62,194 nt of DNA from an uncultured Clostridia bacterium (lineage in GTDB: Bacteria > Bacillota > Clostridia > Christensenellales > Borkfalkiaceae), in the NCBI GenBank assembly GCA_934278995.1, contig CAKQWM010000012.1:1-62194 (forward strand), read 5' to 3'. The notes under the pieces are model-generated. The model saw nothing but the letters and a program-made list of their open reading frames with translations, did no database searches and had not been told where the DNA came from. Shown here piece after piece: positions 51,928-60,280 of this stretch; the stretch's first letter is position 1; every line of letters starts with the position of its first letter. A program made the translations under genes and the position numbers.

Positions 51928-54900
51928 TTAATTTTTATAATTTATTATAGCATTGATGAATAGCTTGCCATACAAAGAATAGGTAGTCTCTCCTAAGCCA
52001 AAAAGTCTGACAAATTCGTCTTTATTGGTCGGTTTATATGTTGCTAAGCTTACCAATACTTTGTTTGACACAATTGCGTATGCTGACTTATGTTCTTTTA
52101 AAGCTATTTCGCTTCTAAGCGTTTTTAAGAATTTTAAGAGTTTTATGTCTGTTAAAGTATTGCCATCATTGTCCATCAATATCGTAAAACCTTCGTCTTC
52201 AACATATTGCTCTTTATATTCGACTTTATGTATTTCTGGTGTTTTTCTTACCGACTGAGAAAACTTGTTTGATTCTGATTTTTTAATTTGGGGAATTATA
52301 TGTTCCGGTTTTTCTAGATAAGACGGCTTATTAATAGATAAATCGTCTTCAAATTCGTCCGTCAACCAACGGGTATAGTATTCTAATGACATAAGTCTGT
52401 CACAACCAGTTCCGTCGTTTTTATAATTAGTGCATCCCAAAACAGGGCCGATACTACCCTTTTTAACGATTAAATACCCATCTTTACACTTGTCGCATTT
52501 TTTCACGGACATAATACCGCCATACAAGTCGTTAGTGATAAAACTACATACTTCCGGTTCATTTGTGCAGATCCATAATTTAAGCCCGTAATTACGATTA
52601 TAATGGAGGCGTAAAGGATATCCGCAAACAGGGCATGTTTTTATCTTTCCGTTATTTGTAATATTGTTTTTATTTAAATTACCAAGTACTGTTATATTAG
52701 GATAGTCTTTTATTAATTCCAAAATAAATACAGAAGGTCTCTGTTCGGGTGTTACGATATACACTCTGTTTTTTGTCCTTGTCATAGCGACGTAAAAAAG
52801 ACGGCGTTCTTCTGCATATTCGATTGATTTGTCATCATGTATGACATATTGCATTATGGGATCGTTATCGACTTTTGAAGGAAACCCGTATAATTCGTTA
52901 CGCGCGTTAATAATGATGACATTATCATAACCTAATCCTTTTGAACTATGTGCTGTTAAAAATTCCAATTTTGCGTATTTATATTTTTTACAAAAAATCC
53001 TGTTATTGGTTTCATCATAGACAAAATCGTTGGAAAAGCAAAGATTTCTGGCATCAAAACCATATCTGCCGATTAATAAAATTGTGGACTGTTTACTTTT
53101 TCCTTCTTTTAAATTGGCTTGCAATATTTGTCCTATAACTGTTACTACTTGTTTACCTAAGTGATAATATTTGCCGCCTTTACCTTGAAATTCGGCTTTA
53201 TCGAAATCTTCGCTGTAAGTTTCTATTATGACAGGCTTTTGTATTCTTTTGGACGAAACTAAAGATTTTTTAATTTGACTTTCGTTTTTTTGAATAAAGT
53301 TGCCGGCTATATCGATTACTTCCTGCGCATTACGATAAGTATTTGTTATTTTTAATTCTTTACCATACCCCATTATGGAACAAAAATGGGTAAACAGTGT
53401 AATATTAGATCCGCTAAAAGCGTAAATTGATTGCCAATCATCGCCGACGGCAATTATCTTGGCGTCACATAGTTTCGAAAGTTCCTTTGTTAAATCAAAC
53501 CTTTGTCGAGAGATGTCTTGATATTCATCTACAATTATGTATTTATAATCTAATTTTTCTTTTGTAAACTCTTTTTCGCGTAATATTCGAGCCGAATCGT
53601 TAATCATATCTTGAAAATCTATCGAGTTGGTTTCGGATAAATTCTTTTGGTATTCAAGATAACATTCTCGGAATATTTCCAAGAATAATTTAATTCTGAC
53701 ATTTGAGGTACCACGTTCAAAACGATAATAATCGTCGATGGAATAGCCGTTTGTTTTAAAACCATTAATAAATAAACAGATTAATTTGACTAATTTTGCA
53801 ATATATTTAGTTTCTTCGGTATCTATAAGTTTATTGAATATTTCCGTAGTGTTACGTGGTTGTAATGTAAAACCATTTGCAATAAGTTGTTCTTTCAAAT
53901 GGTCGAGTAAATCTCTGCCGTCATTATATTTTGAAAACGTATATATAAGTTTTGTGCCATGCTTTTTGTGTAATGCAATTTTTTCGTTTATTGCCTTTTT
54001 ATATTTCTCTAATGCTTCAATTGAATAAAAGGAGTGCTTGCCGTCTTCCGTAATACCAAAATGTTCAATATATGCTGTCTTTTGACCTTGTTTTATTGCA
54101 AAATCCGGGGTGTATGGCTTTTTTGCTTTTAATATATGGTACTGATAGGGTGCCTCGTATTCATAGTCAATACTGTTTAGATATAAAAAATTGGCAATTT
54201 TAACTTCTTGCTTTGAGCGAAGCGTTTCATTTGTTATGGTGGTTATTTGTTTTGTTCTGCGATCGATTATACGTGCGTTATATTCGTGTAAATTACTTTT
54301 CAAAGTCGAAAAGTCTGATTTGGAGATATGATTAAAAAACAGATTAATATCTTCACCTTCGTAAGGTGCATCAAAATATACTCCGAAAAACATAATTAAT
54401 TTGTTTACTAATTCGGGCTTTTCTAAAACAGTACTTTTTAAATAATTGTTGATGGTATTATATAAAAAGCCTTCCCCAACTATATGTTTTTTTGCATCTT
54501 CTTGTTTTCTTAATATCGCATACCCTGCGCTATGAAACGTTGAAATAGGGCAGGGTATAAGTAACCCGTCGTTAATACGTTCTTTTAATTCGCCGACGGC
54601 TTTATTAGTAAACGAAATGACTAAAATTTGTTCAGGTAAAATATGCTTTTTTTCTACCAAATATCTTACTTTTGCGGCGACGGTTGTGGTTTTTCCGGCT
54701 CCGGCTCCGGCAATTATCAATGAGTAATCTTCGTCGGAGAGAATTGCCTTTCGCTGTTCTTCGTCAAGTTTAATATTATAATCAACCTCTTTTAAGATAT
54801 TATCCAAATAAACTTTCTCGGATATTAAATGACTTTTTACATATCGATCGTTATGAATATCTATTAATTTTGAACCTTTAGATAAATCGGAAATATCATT

Positions 54901-55176
54901 GTAAGTAGTAATGAAAGTTTTTATAACGTTTTCATCAGTTTTGTTTTTTTTGCAATAATAGGATAATGTTTGTGCTTGTACGCAATTAGCAAAAAAAACG
55001 AAGGTAGTTTTGAATTTATCTATTAAAAATTTATAATCGCTTCTTGCAATATAAATATCATTATTTAAAAGACTGTTAAACAATCTGTTGAATTCAATAA
55101 CTTGCTGATATTCTCTTGACCGATTGTTTAAGTCGTTGTTACTTTTCTTTAAAAACAGTTTAGATAGAAAACCCAT
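51928..55176 (-). CDS. UvrD-like helicase with inserted nuclease-like, zinc-finger and HRDC domains
   Basis: 1082 residues. After a helical N-terminus (1-130), SF1 helicase motifs appear: AGAGAGKTTT (Walker A, about 156-165), VISFTNKAVGEL (Ia), VDEYQD (II), VGDDWQSIYAFSG (III), TAHSSKGLGYDNV (V) and RRLFYVAMTRTK (VI). Between Ia and II lies an insert with YEYEAPYQYH, YTPDF and AYIEHFG, resembling a PD-(D/E)XK nuclease. The C-terminal third has Cys pairs CPVCGYP and CDKCKDG of topoisomerase-type zinc fingers and an HRDC-like end. The gene is visibly more AT-rich (roughly a third GC) than its neighbours, pointing to transfer. It probably unwinds and cuts DNA, in repair or defence against foreign DNA. 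Confidence 0.82.
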   Translation of the reverse strand: MGFLSKLFLKKSNNDLNNRSREYQQVIEFNRLFNSLLNNDIYIARSDYKFLIDKFKTTFVFFANCVQAQTLSYYCKKNKTDENVIKTFITTYNDISDLSKGSKLIDIHNDRYVKSHLISEKVYLDNILKEVDYNIKLDEEQRKAILSDEDYSLIIAGAGAGKTTTVAAKVRYLVEKKHILPEQILVISFTNKAVGELKERINDGLLIPCPISTFHSAGYAILRKQEDAKKHIVGEGFLYNTINNYLKSTVLEKPELVNKLIMFFGVYFDAPYEGEDINLFFNHISKSDFSTLKSNLHEYNARIIDRRTKQITTITNETLRSKQEVKIANFLYLNSIDYEYEAPYQYHILKAKKPYTPDFAIKQGQKTAYIEHFGITEDGKHSFYSIEALEKYKKAINEKIALHKKHGTKLIYTFSKYNDGRDLLDHLKEQLIANGFTLQPRNTTEIFNKLIDTEETKYIAKLVKLICLFINGFKTNGYSIDDYYRFERGTSNVRIKLFLEIFRECYLEYQKNLSETNSIDFQDMINDSARILREKEFTKEKLDYKYIIVDEYQDISRQRFDLTKELSKLCDAKIIAVGDDWQSIYAFSGSNITLFTHFCSIMGYGKELKITNTYRNAQEVIDIAGNFIQKNESQIKKSLVSSKRIQKPVIIETYSEDFDKAEFQGKGGKYYHLGKQVVTVIGQILQANLKEGKSKQSTILLIGRYGFDARNLCFSNDFVYDETNNRIFCKKYKYAKLEFLTAHSSKGLGYDNVIIINARNELYGFPSKVDNDPIMQYVIHDDKSIEYAEERRLFYVAMTRTKNRVYIVTPEQRPSVFILELIKDYPNITVLGNLNKNNITNNGKIKTCPVCGYPLRLHYNRNYGLKLWICTNEPEVCSFITNDLYGGIMSVKKCDKCKDGYLIVKKGSIGPVLGCTNYKNDGTGCDRLMSLEYYTRWLTDEFEDDLSINKPSYLEKPEHIIPQIKKSESNKFSQSVRKTPEIHKVEYKEQYVEDEGFTILMDNDGNTLTDIKLLKFLKTLRSEIALKEHKSAYAIVSNKVLVSLATYKPTNKDEFVRLFGLGETTYSLYGKLFINAIINYKN

Positions 55177-55214
55177 ACATTTCCTTTATAAACAATAGTT
55201 CTATATTTTATAAC

Positions 55215-55243
55215 ATTGTAACACATTATCAATAACAAAGCAA
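55215..55243 (-). promoter_or_regulatory. Promoter of the helicase gene
   Basis: Minus strand TTGCTT (55243-55238), 17-base spacer, TACAAT (55220-55215); AAAGGAA precedes the ATG. Confidence 0.6.
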
Positions 55244-55283
55244 GTAATCATTTTTACATAATAATATGCGAAATAGACTATGC

Positions 55284-55727
55284 TTACTCGAGGGGGATAC
55301 CGCGCGGTTCAACGGCGGTAGAAAAAACTATTTGCGTTTTGGTATGTCCGTAACGTTGAAGTTTGGTAACGAACGCGTCCAACTCCTGCGTGGTATGAAA
55401 AGCCGTTTTTATATGCATCGAATATTCGCCCGTAACCGAGCAACATTCCAGCACGTTAGGCGTTTTTTCGGCAAATTCGATAAATTCCGGTTTTTTTTCG
55501 GGCGGAATTGCAACGTCGATAAAGGCTTTAACGTAAAAACCCAGTTTTACAAGGTCGATTTCCGCCTTGAATGTACGTATATAACCGTTTTTACATAGTT
55601 TTTCGATTCTCGTTGACACCGCGGGCGATGATAAAAAAACGTCTTTTGCAATGTCTTTTATCGAAGTGCGCGCGTCTTTTTGAAGATAATCGAGAATAAC
55701 AAGGTCTGTTTTGTCTAATTTTTCCAT
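55284..55727 (-). CDS. Lrp/AsnC family transcriptional regulator
   Basis: 147 residues. An N-terminal HTH (about 1-55) with LDYLQKDARTSIKDIAKD and SPAVSTRIEKL, and a C-terminal RAM ligand-binding domain with VTGEYSMHIK. Lrp/AsnC proteins sense amino acids. It is divergent from aspA, so it probably controls aspartate use and its own gene. Its promoter lies next to an AT-rich palindrome, a probable operator. Confidence 0.9.
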   Translation of the reverse strand: MEKLDKTDLVILDYLQKDARTSIKDIAKDVFLSSPAVSTRIEKLCKNGYIRTFKAEIDLVKLGFYVKAFIDVAIPPEKKPEFIEFAEKTPNVLECCSVTGEYSMHIKTAFHTTQELDAFVTKLQRYGHTKTQIVFSTAVEPRGIPLE

Positions 55728-55783
55728 AAATTTAATTTTTTTCGCATCGGATAGCGGGTATATTTTATTGTTTTATTACTTTA

Positions 55784-55829
55784 ATTATAACATAACGAAG
55801 CGTGTAACGCAACTTAATTTAATTAAGTT
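55784..55829 (-). promoter_or_regulatory. Promoter of the lrp-like gene with adjoining palindrome
   Basis: Minus strand TTGCGT (55812-55807), 17-base spacer, TATAAT (55789-55784). Immediately upstream is the palindrome AACTTAA-TTTAA-TTAAGTT (55811-55829), a plausible Lrp-type operator. Confidence 0.55.
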
Positions 55830-56018
55830 TTAACTCGTAATTTATTATAAAATTAAGTTTTCGACATAAAATAATAAATTGCGACAAAGCCCCTTTTATA
55901 CGCTTTTAGTTTTTTTTCAAAAGTGATAGAATTACTTTCAGGGACAGTCCGACTCGTTTTGGAATATTTTTTTAAAATATTTAACGGGTAAAAATTTTTG
56001 CCCCGAAAGGCTTAATAA

Positions 56019-57413
56019 ATGAATACGAGAAAAGAAGCCGATTCAATCGGCGAACTTGACGTCAAAGAGAGCGCTTATTACGGCGTGCAATCGCTTCGCG
56101 GCGCGCATAACTTCAACATAACCGGAAGCCACATGCATCCCGCGCTTATCATTGCTTTGGCAAAACTTAAAAAGGCGGCGGCTATAACCAATTACGAGGC
56201 GGGTTCGCTTTCAAAAGAGCGTAAAGACGCGATAGTCGAAGCGTGCGACGAAATAATCGCCGGTAAATTCAAAAAAGAATTTATCGTTGACGCCATACAG
56301 GGAGGGGCGGGGACTTCGGCAAATATGAACGCCAACGAAGTCATCGCAAACCGCGCTATCGAAATTTTAGGCGGTAAAAAGGGCGATTATACCATCGTTC
56401 ATCCAAACGATCACGTAAATATGAGTCAATCTACAAACGACGTTTACCCGTCGGCGGGCAAAATCGCCATGGTTACTCTTTTAAACAAATTGCTTCCCGA
56501 AATCGAAAGGCTTTATAAAGCGCTTATGAAAAAAGCCGAGGAATTTAACGGCATTTTAAAGGTGGGAAGAACTCAACTTCAGGACGCCGTTCCTATGCGC
56601 CTCGGGCAGGAATTTCACGCTTACGGTACGGCGATAAACCGCGACTATAACAGGGTAAAAAACGCAAAACTCGTTTTACATACCCTCAATATGGGCGCAA
56701 CCGCAATAGGTACCGCAATAAACAGTAACCCTTATTATCTCGACAATATCGTTAAAAACGTATCGAAGGTCTGCGGGGACGAATACGTTCAGGCAACCGA
56801 CCTTTTCGACGGTACGAGCAACCTCGACGGTTACGCCGAAGTTTCCGCAACGCTTAAAACCCTCGCCGTCGATTTGTCTAAAATGTGTAACGATTTAAGG
56901 CTTTTATCGAGCGGGCCGAAAACCGGACTTGCCGAGATTTTTCTTCCCGCTAAGCAAAACGGCTCGTCCATAATGCCGGGTAAAGTCAATCCGGTTATTC
57001 CGGAAGTGGTAAGCCAGGTCGCTTTTAAAGTAATCGGTAACGACGTTACCGTAACTATGGCGGCGGAGGCGGGGCAACTCGAACTTAACGCTTTTGAACC
57101 CGTTATTTTCTATTCTATGCTTGAAAGCATTTCCATGCTGACGGGCGCTATTTCGACGCTTATAGATAACTGCATTTCGGGTATTCTGGCAAACGCAAAA
57201 CGTTGCGCCGAACTTTTACATAACAGTATAGCGGTAGTAACGGCGTTGTCTCCGTATATCGGTTATAAAAGGGCGGGGCTTATAGCGCACGAATCGCTTG
57301 CAACGGGAATATCCGTAAAAGAAATAGTGTTGCGCGACGGCATTTTAGACGAGGAAACTTTAAATAAAGTGCTTGATATAACCGCAATGACCGAACCGAA
57401 GCATTTGAAGTAA
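56019..57413 (+). CDS. aspA: Aspartate ammonia-lyase
   Basis: 464 residues of the aspartase/fumarase superfamily. RKEADSIGELDVKESAYYGVQSLRG at the N-terminus (split motifs), GGAGTSANMNANEV, and the signature GSSIMPGKVNPVI with the flexible loop that holds the catalytic Ser. The N-terminal region and the length favour aspartase over class II fumarase: it would convert L-aspartate to fumarate and ammonia. It is divergent from an Lrp/AsnC regulator, consistent with control by amino acids. GAAAGG precedes the start; a terminator follows the gene. Confidence 0.88.
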   Translation: MNTRKEADSIGELDVKESAYYGVQSLRGAHNFNITGSHMHPALIIALAKLKKAAAITNYEAGSLSKERKDAIVEACDEIIAGKFKKEFIVDAIQGGAGTSANMNANEVIANRAIEILGGKKGDYTIVHPNDHVNMSQSTNDVYPSAGKIAMVTLLNKLLPEIERLYKALMKKAEEFNGILKVGRTQLQDAVPMRLGQEFHAYGTAINRDYNRVKNAKLVLHTLNMGATAIGTAINSNPYYLDNIVKNVSKVCGDEYVQATDLFDGTSNLDGYAEVSATLKTLAVDLSKMCNDLRLLSSGPKTGLAEIFLPAKQNGSSIMPGKVNPVIPEVVSQVAFKVIGNDVTVTMAAEAGQLELNAFEPVIFYSMLESISMLTGAISTLIDNCISGILANAKRCAELLHNSIAVVTALSPYIGYKRAGLIAHESLATGISVKEIVLRDGILDEETLNKVLDITAMTEPKHLK

Positions 57414-57470
57414 CCGACAATCCGTAATGATAAACAAGTAACGAACAATCGAAAGTTTAATATTATATTT

Positions 57471-57500
57471 AAAGGCGCGCGTAATACGCGTCTTTTTTTT
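57471..57500 (+). terminator. Terminator after aspA
   Basis: AAAGGCGCG-CGTAATA-CGCGTCTTT stem (one G-T pair), followed by a T-run. Confidence 0.75.
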
Positions 57501-57501
57501 G

Positions 57502-57540
57502 TAAAAACCGCCGTTAACGGGCTTATAGGGGCGTTTTTAA
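57502..57540 (+). repeat. Dispersed GGCTTATAG element, copy 12
   Basis: AAAAACCGCC then GTTAACGGGCTTATAG then GGGCGTTTTT. Here the flanks pair as a stem (with one bulge) and the core is the loop, followed by the T-run: a terminator-like form. Confidence 0.8.
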
Positions 57541-57600
57541 TTAAAAATTTAATGATACTTTTTTATTCAAAAGGAAAACGTATCGCGGGCAATTATCCAT

Positions 57601-57640
57601 AAAAACCGTCGTTAACGGGCTTATAGACGGGCTTTTTTAA
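57601..57640 (+). repeat. Dispersed GGCTTATAG element, copy 13
   Basis: AAAACCGTC then GTTAACGGGCTTATAG then ACGGGCTTTTTT. CCGTC pairs with GACGG, different bases from copy 12, so the stem changes while the loop is kept. Confidence 0.8.
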
Positions 57641-57668
57641 AAAAACCCCGCTAAATAGCGGAGTTTTT
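57641..57668. terminator. Terminator, probably for the protease gene
   Basis: AAACCCCGCT-AAAT-AGCGGAGTTTTT with A- and T-runs on both sides, 65 bases downstream of the minus-strand protease stop. Confidence 0.7.
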
Positions 57669-57732
57669 GTTATTATTTGAATATAACCAAGACGTAAAAC
57701 CAAATCTCTTTTAAACAACCCGACCGAAACCG

Positions 57733-58341
57733 TTAATCTTTGCAAAGCGAGTCGAAAAAAGCCTCTAACGTTCGTATGTAAATTATATCGGCGCGGTCGT
57801 TGCCGTAAGAACCGCACAAATACCCTATAACGTTTCCTGTTTTTTGACAAAATACGGGACCGCCGCTGTTACCGGGCGCGGAACGAACGTCTAAAAAATA
57901 AACCACTTTACCGCCGATTTTGTTTTTTGAAGCAATATAACCTTTGGTGAGCGACGGTTCGAGTTCCATTACGTTTTCGTTGAGTTCCGAACCGAAAGGA
58001 AAACCGAAAACGCAAACGTCGTCGCCGGTTTTTATGGTAGAATAATCAGTTTCAAGTTTGTAAAAATAAGTCTTGTCGGTATCCGACAGATTTAAAATCG
58101 CGTAATCGTTTTCTTTGTCGAAACCGAAAATTTCGGCGCGTTTGACCTCGCGGTTATCGTCGTCGCAGTCGATTCTTACGTAAATTTCTTTCGCGCCTTC
58201 TACAACGTGATAGCACGTCAATAAAAGCCCCGTTTCGGTAATTAAAAATCCCGAACCGCTGCCTTTATCCGTTTCAACGTAGCAAAGCGCTTTTTCTTTA
58301 TTCTTGTAATCGACTTTAAAAGGGGAGTCGGCGTTAATCAG
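57733..58341 (-). CDS. Trypsin-like serine protease domain, in -1 frame of the upstream gene
   Basis: 203 codons with no ATG, continuous from CTG at 58341 to the stop at 57733. The trypsin/HtrA fold is clear: GSGSGFLITETGLLLTCYHVVEG (catalytic His, in two parts), NDYAILNL (Asp) and APGNSGGPVF (Ser). Starting at an internal TTG would cut off the strand before the His. Its open frame runs directly out of the end of the preceding gene in the -1 frame, at an A-run (AAAAAAAAAC TGA). It is best read as the second half of a frameshift product. A protease acting in the cytosol is expected. Confidence 0.75.
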   Translation of the reverse strand: MINADSPFKVDYKNKEKALCYVETDKGSGSGFLITETGLLLTCYHVVEGAKEIYVRIDCDDDNREVKRAEIFGFDKENDYAILNLSDTDKTYFYKLETDYSTIKTGDDVCVFGFPFGSELNENVMELEPSLTKGYIASKNKIGGKVVYFLDVRSAPGNSGGPVFCQKTGNVIGYLCGSYGNDRADIIYIRTLEAFFDSLCKD

Positions 58342-58994
58342 TTTTTTTTTACAAAAAAATCTTTGAGCGATTTTTTCCGAGGCTTTTCGTCGATATTTTG
58401 TTGTCTGACGTTACCAAGGTTTCCGCTCGACGCGCGCGATTTAAGTTCTTCTATGGCGGCGATGGCAACCATAATGAGAGAGTCGGGCGCAAATTCTTCC
58501 TGTTTTATATTATCGTCCGCGGCGGCAACCGAAGTTAAAATAATGCCCGCGTCATTTCTTAATGCGGCGACGAAATCATGCTCGGGTATGGCGAAATCGA
58601 TGGAAGCGAATATAGAAATAAATTCTTTGTTAAGTTCCAGCATATCGGCTTCGTAGTGTTTTAGCACGTTTGCGATAACGTTTTCGTCGGTATTGTATAA
58701 AGTCTGCCAGTTAACGCCTTCGAAATCTCTTTGGTTGAGATAATCGCAAAGGTCGCAATATTTAGTCAAAGACATTATAAACTTTACTTCTTCCTCGCAA
58801 AGGGTGCCGTCTTTTAAGGCAACCTGCATCATAGAATATTGAAGTAAAGCGTCGTAGCGGTTCATGGCAACTCTTACGTCAAAGTCGCCGCCGGCGTCGT
58901 TTTGTATTTTTTTGAACGTGGTAAAAATCGATTCGAGTAAAGCCGTAGAATCGTTGTAAGCGTTTACCGCTTTTTGGATAATGTTTTTGTCCAT
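58338..58994 (-). CDS. Helical protein (weakly TerB-like), upstream half of a probable frameshift fusion
   Basis: 218 residues from the ATG at 58994, with GGAGGA 5-6 bases upstream and a consensus promoter behind. Nearly all helical, with acidic and hydrophobic heptad-like segments (VNAYNDSTALLESIF; DGTLCEEEVKFIMSLTKY) that weakly recall TerB-type domains; I cannot assign it. It ends in a basic linker, KPRKKSLKDFF, at AAAAAAAAAC-TGA. In the -1 frame, translation continues into a trypsin domain, giving a protein of about 420 residues. The gene as written would lack the protease. Confidence 0.7.
   Translation of the reverse strand: MDKNIIQKAVNAYNDSTALLESIFTTFKKIQNDAGGDFDVRVAMNRYDALLQYSMMQVALKDGTLCEEEVKFIMSLTKYCDLCDYLNQRDFEGVNWQTLYNTDENVIANVLKHYEADMLELNKEFISIFASIDFAIPEHDFVAALRNDAGIILTSVAAADDNIKQEEFAPDSLIMVAIAAIEELKSRASSGNLGNVRQQNIDEKPRKKSLKDFFVKKN
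58339..58350 (-). other. Candidate -1 frameshift site (A9-C)
   Basis: Minus strand GTA-AAA-AAA-AAC-TGA contains the slippery heptamer A-AAA-AAC directly before the stop. A -1 slip gives CTG-ATT-AAC-GCC and joins the helical gene to the protease domain. Confidence 0.55.
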
Positions 58995-59070
58995 AAAATC
59001 CTCCGTTGGTATAATACACGTAGCATAATTCACTCGCTTATTTATATAAGTTAACGCAAACTTAATTCAT

Positions 59071-59099
59071 ATTATAACACAAAAAGCAACGTTTTTCAA
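59071..59099 (-). promoter_or_regulatory. Promoter of the helical-protease gene
   Basis: Minus strand TTGAAA (59099-59094), 17-base spacer, TATAAT (59076-59071). Confidence 0.65.
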
Positions 59100-59213
59100 T
59101 GAAATTTACAAAAAATACGCTATTAAATCAAAAAATATATTTTATCTTAATTTAGTAAAAAATACTCGTTATTTTAATAAAACGATATCCGCCGAGCGTA
59201 AAATAAAAAAACG

Positions 59214-59242
59214 TTGCAAAAAGGATTAAATTATGTTACAAT
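59214..59242 (+). promoter_or_regulatory. Promoter of the membrane-protein gene at 59355
   Basis: TTGCAA (59214-59219), 17-base spacer, TACAAT (59237-59242). Element copy 14 lies between it and the gene. Confidence 0.55.
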
Positions 59243-59282
59243 ATAACCGAAAGAAAATCAAATTCGTTTTTCGATAAATTTA

Positions 59283-59313
59283 AGCCGATAACGGGCTTAT
59301 AGGGGCGTTTTTG
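59283..59313 (+). repeat. Dispersed GGCTTATAG element, copy 14
   Basis: GATAACGGGCTTATAG then GGGCGTTTTT, in the leader of the membrane-protein gene, in the sense direction. Confidence 0.8.
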
Positions 59314-59354
59314 GTAATTATTTCGCTTATTAAAAGATAAAAAAAAGGTGGTTT

Positions 59355-59972
59355 ATGAAGAAAAAGTCGAACCTGATTTTACCCGTAATATTCGTAGCGA
59401 TGGCAGTTATCGGGATAATCGCGTTGATTGCAGCGGTAGCGATAAAGGGGACGGAAGATCCCGATCCTGTTAAAAACGCGTTAACTTACGTCGGGTTTTC
59501 CCTCGTCGCTTTGTCTGCGGTCATGGCTTTGGTAAACGTTATTTACGCGCTTATAAGTATTTTCGTGCCGTCTTATCCTTCTTATAAAACCGTAATAATA
59601 TTGAAATTTGCTCTTGTGCCGTGTAACGTGGTCATATTGATATGTCTTCTATTGTTTTCGGCGGTTCTACTTACTTTTATCAAACATTCCACGGTCGGCA
59701 TTTTTATTTTTACGGGGCTACTTCTTATTTATCTTTATATGATTTCTTCTTCGCTTACAAACCTTGCAAGCGTAATCAGGGAAATAAAAAGCAAGGAAAT
59801 AAAAGTTAATTTTACGGTCGTTATAGCGCTTATAATGCATTTTTGTTTTCCGTTCGATATATTAGGCGCAATAATTTTAAACGTTGAAATGAAAAAACAA
59901 AAAAAGAACAAACAAATTTCAGAATCGTTAAACTATTCTGACGCGAAACAAGAAAACCCCGAAACGCTTTAA
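59355..59972 (+). CDS. Hypothetical membrane protein
   Basis: 205 residues with about five membrane helices (about 8-30, 43-70, 80-108, 113-138, 155-175), then a charged C-terminal tail of 25 residues. No family motif is recognisable. A GGTGG site precedes the start (AAAAGGTGG). It has its own promoter and terminator. Role unknown. Confidence 0.65.
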   Translation: MKKKSNLILPVIFVAMAVIGIIALIAAVAIKGTEDPDPVKNALTYVGFSLVALSAVMALVNVIYALISIFVPSYPSYKTVIILKFALVPCNVVILICLLLFSAVLLTFIKHSTVGIFIFTGLLLIYLYMISSSLTNLASVIREIKSKEIKVNFTVVIALIMHFCFPFDILGAIILNVEMKKQKKNKQISESLNYSDAKQENPETL

Positions 59973-59992
59973 AAAACGACCTATAGGCTCGG
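59972..59992 (-). repeat. Dispersed element, copy 15 (degenerate)
   Basis: Minus strand reads CCGAGCCTATAGGTCGTTTTTT, right after the membrane-protein stop. The core is only partly kept. Confidence 0.35.
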
Positions 59993-59998
59993 ATATTT

Positions 59999-60031
59999 AA
60001 AAAAACAGCATGAAAGCATGCTGTTTTTTTA
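59999..60031. terminator. Bidirectional terminator
   Basis: AAAAAACAGCATG-AAAG-CATGCTGTTTTTTT, between the membrane protein and the convergent XRE gene. Confidence 0.85.
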
Positions 60032-60061
60032 TATCAAAACGGATATAGATACGTTACAAGG

Positions 60062-60274
60062 TTACAAGCCGAAAAATTCGTTAGGCGAAACGTCGAAATT
60101 AGTGCAGATTGACAAAATACTGTCGTAAGTCGGCTTTTTCTTTCCGAGTAGCCATTGACTTACCGTAGTTTGATTGACGCCCACTACGGAAGCAAATTGC
60201 TGTTGAGAAAGGTTTTTTTCAACCATAATGCCCTTTATAACGTCTATATAATTGTTGCTGATTGTTTTATTCAT
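60062..60274 (-). CDS. XRE-family HTH regulator (small)
   Basis: 70 residues from the ATG at 60274. A lone HTH domain: NLSQQQFASVVGVNQTTVSQWLLGKKKPT. It lacks a Shine-Dalgarno. A direct repeat (AGGTCAAAAGTCTTGA at 60296 and 60315) overlaps a divergent consensus promoter just upstream; such proteins are often autorepressors, so this is the probable operator. No phage genes are beside it. A role in control of the divergent gene is inferred. Confidence 0.8.
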   Translation of the reverse strand: MNKTISNNYIDVIKGIMVEKNLSQQQFASVVGVNQTTVSQWLLGKKKPTYDSILSICTNFDVSPNEFFGL

Positions 60275-60280
60275 AAACAA

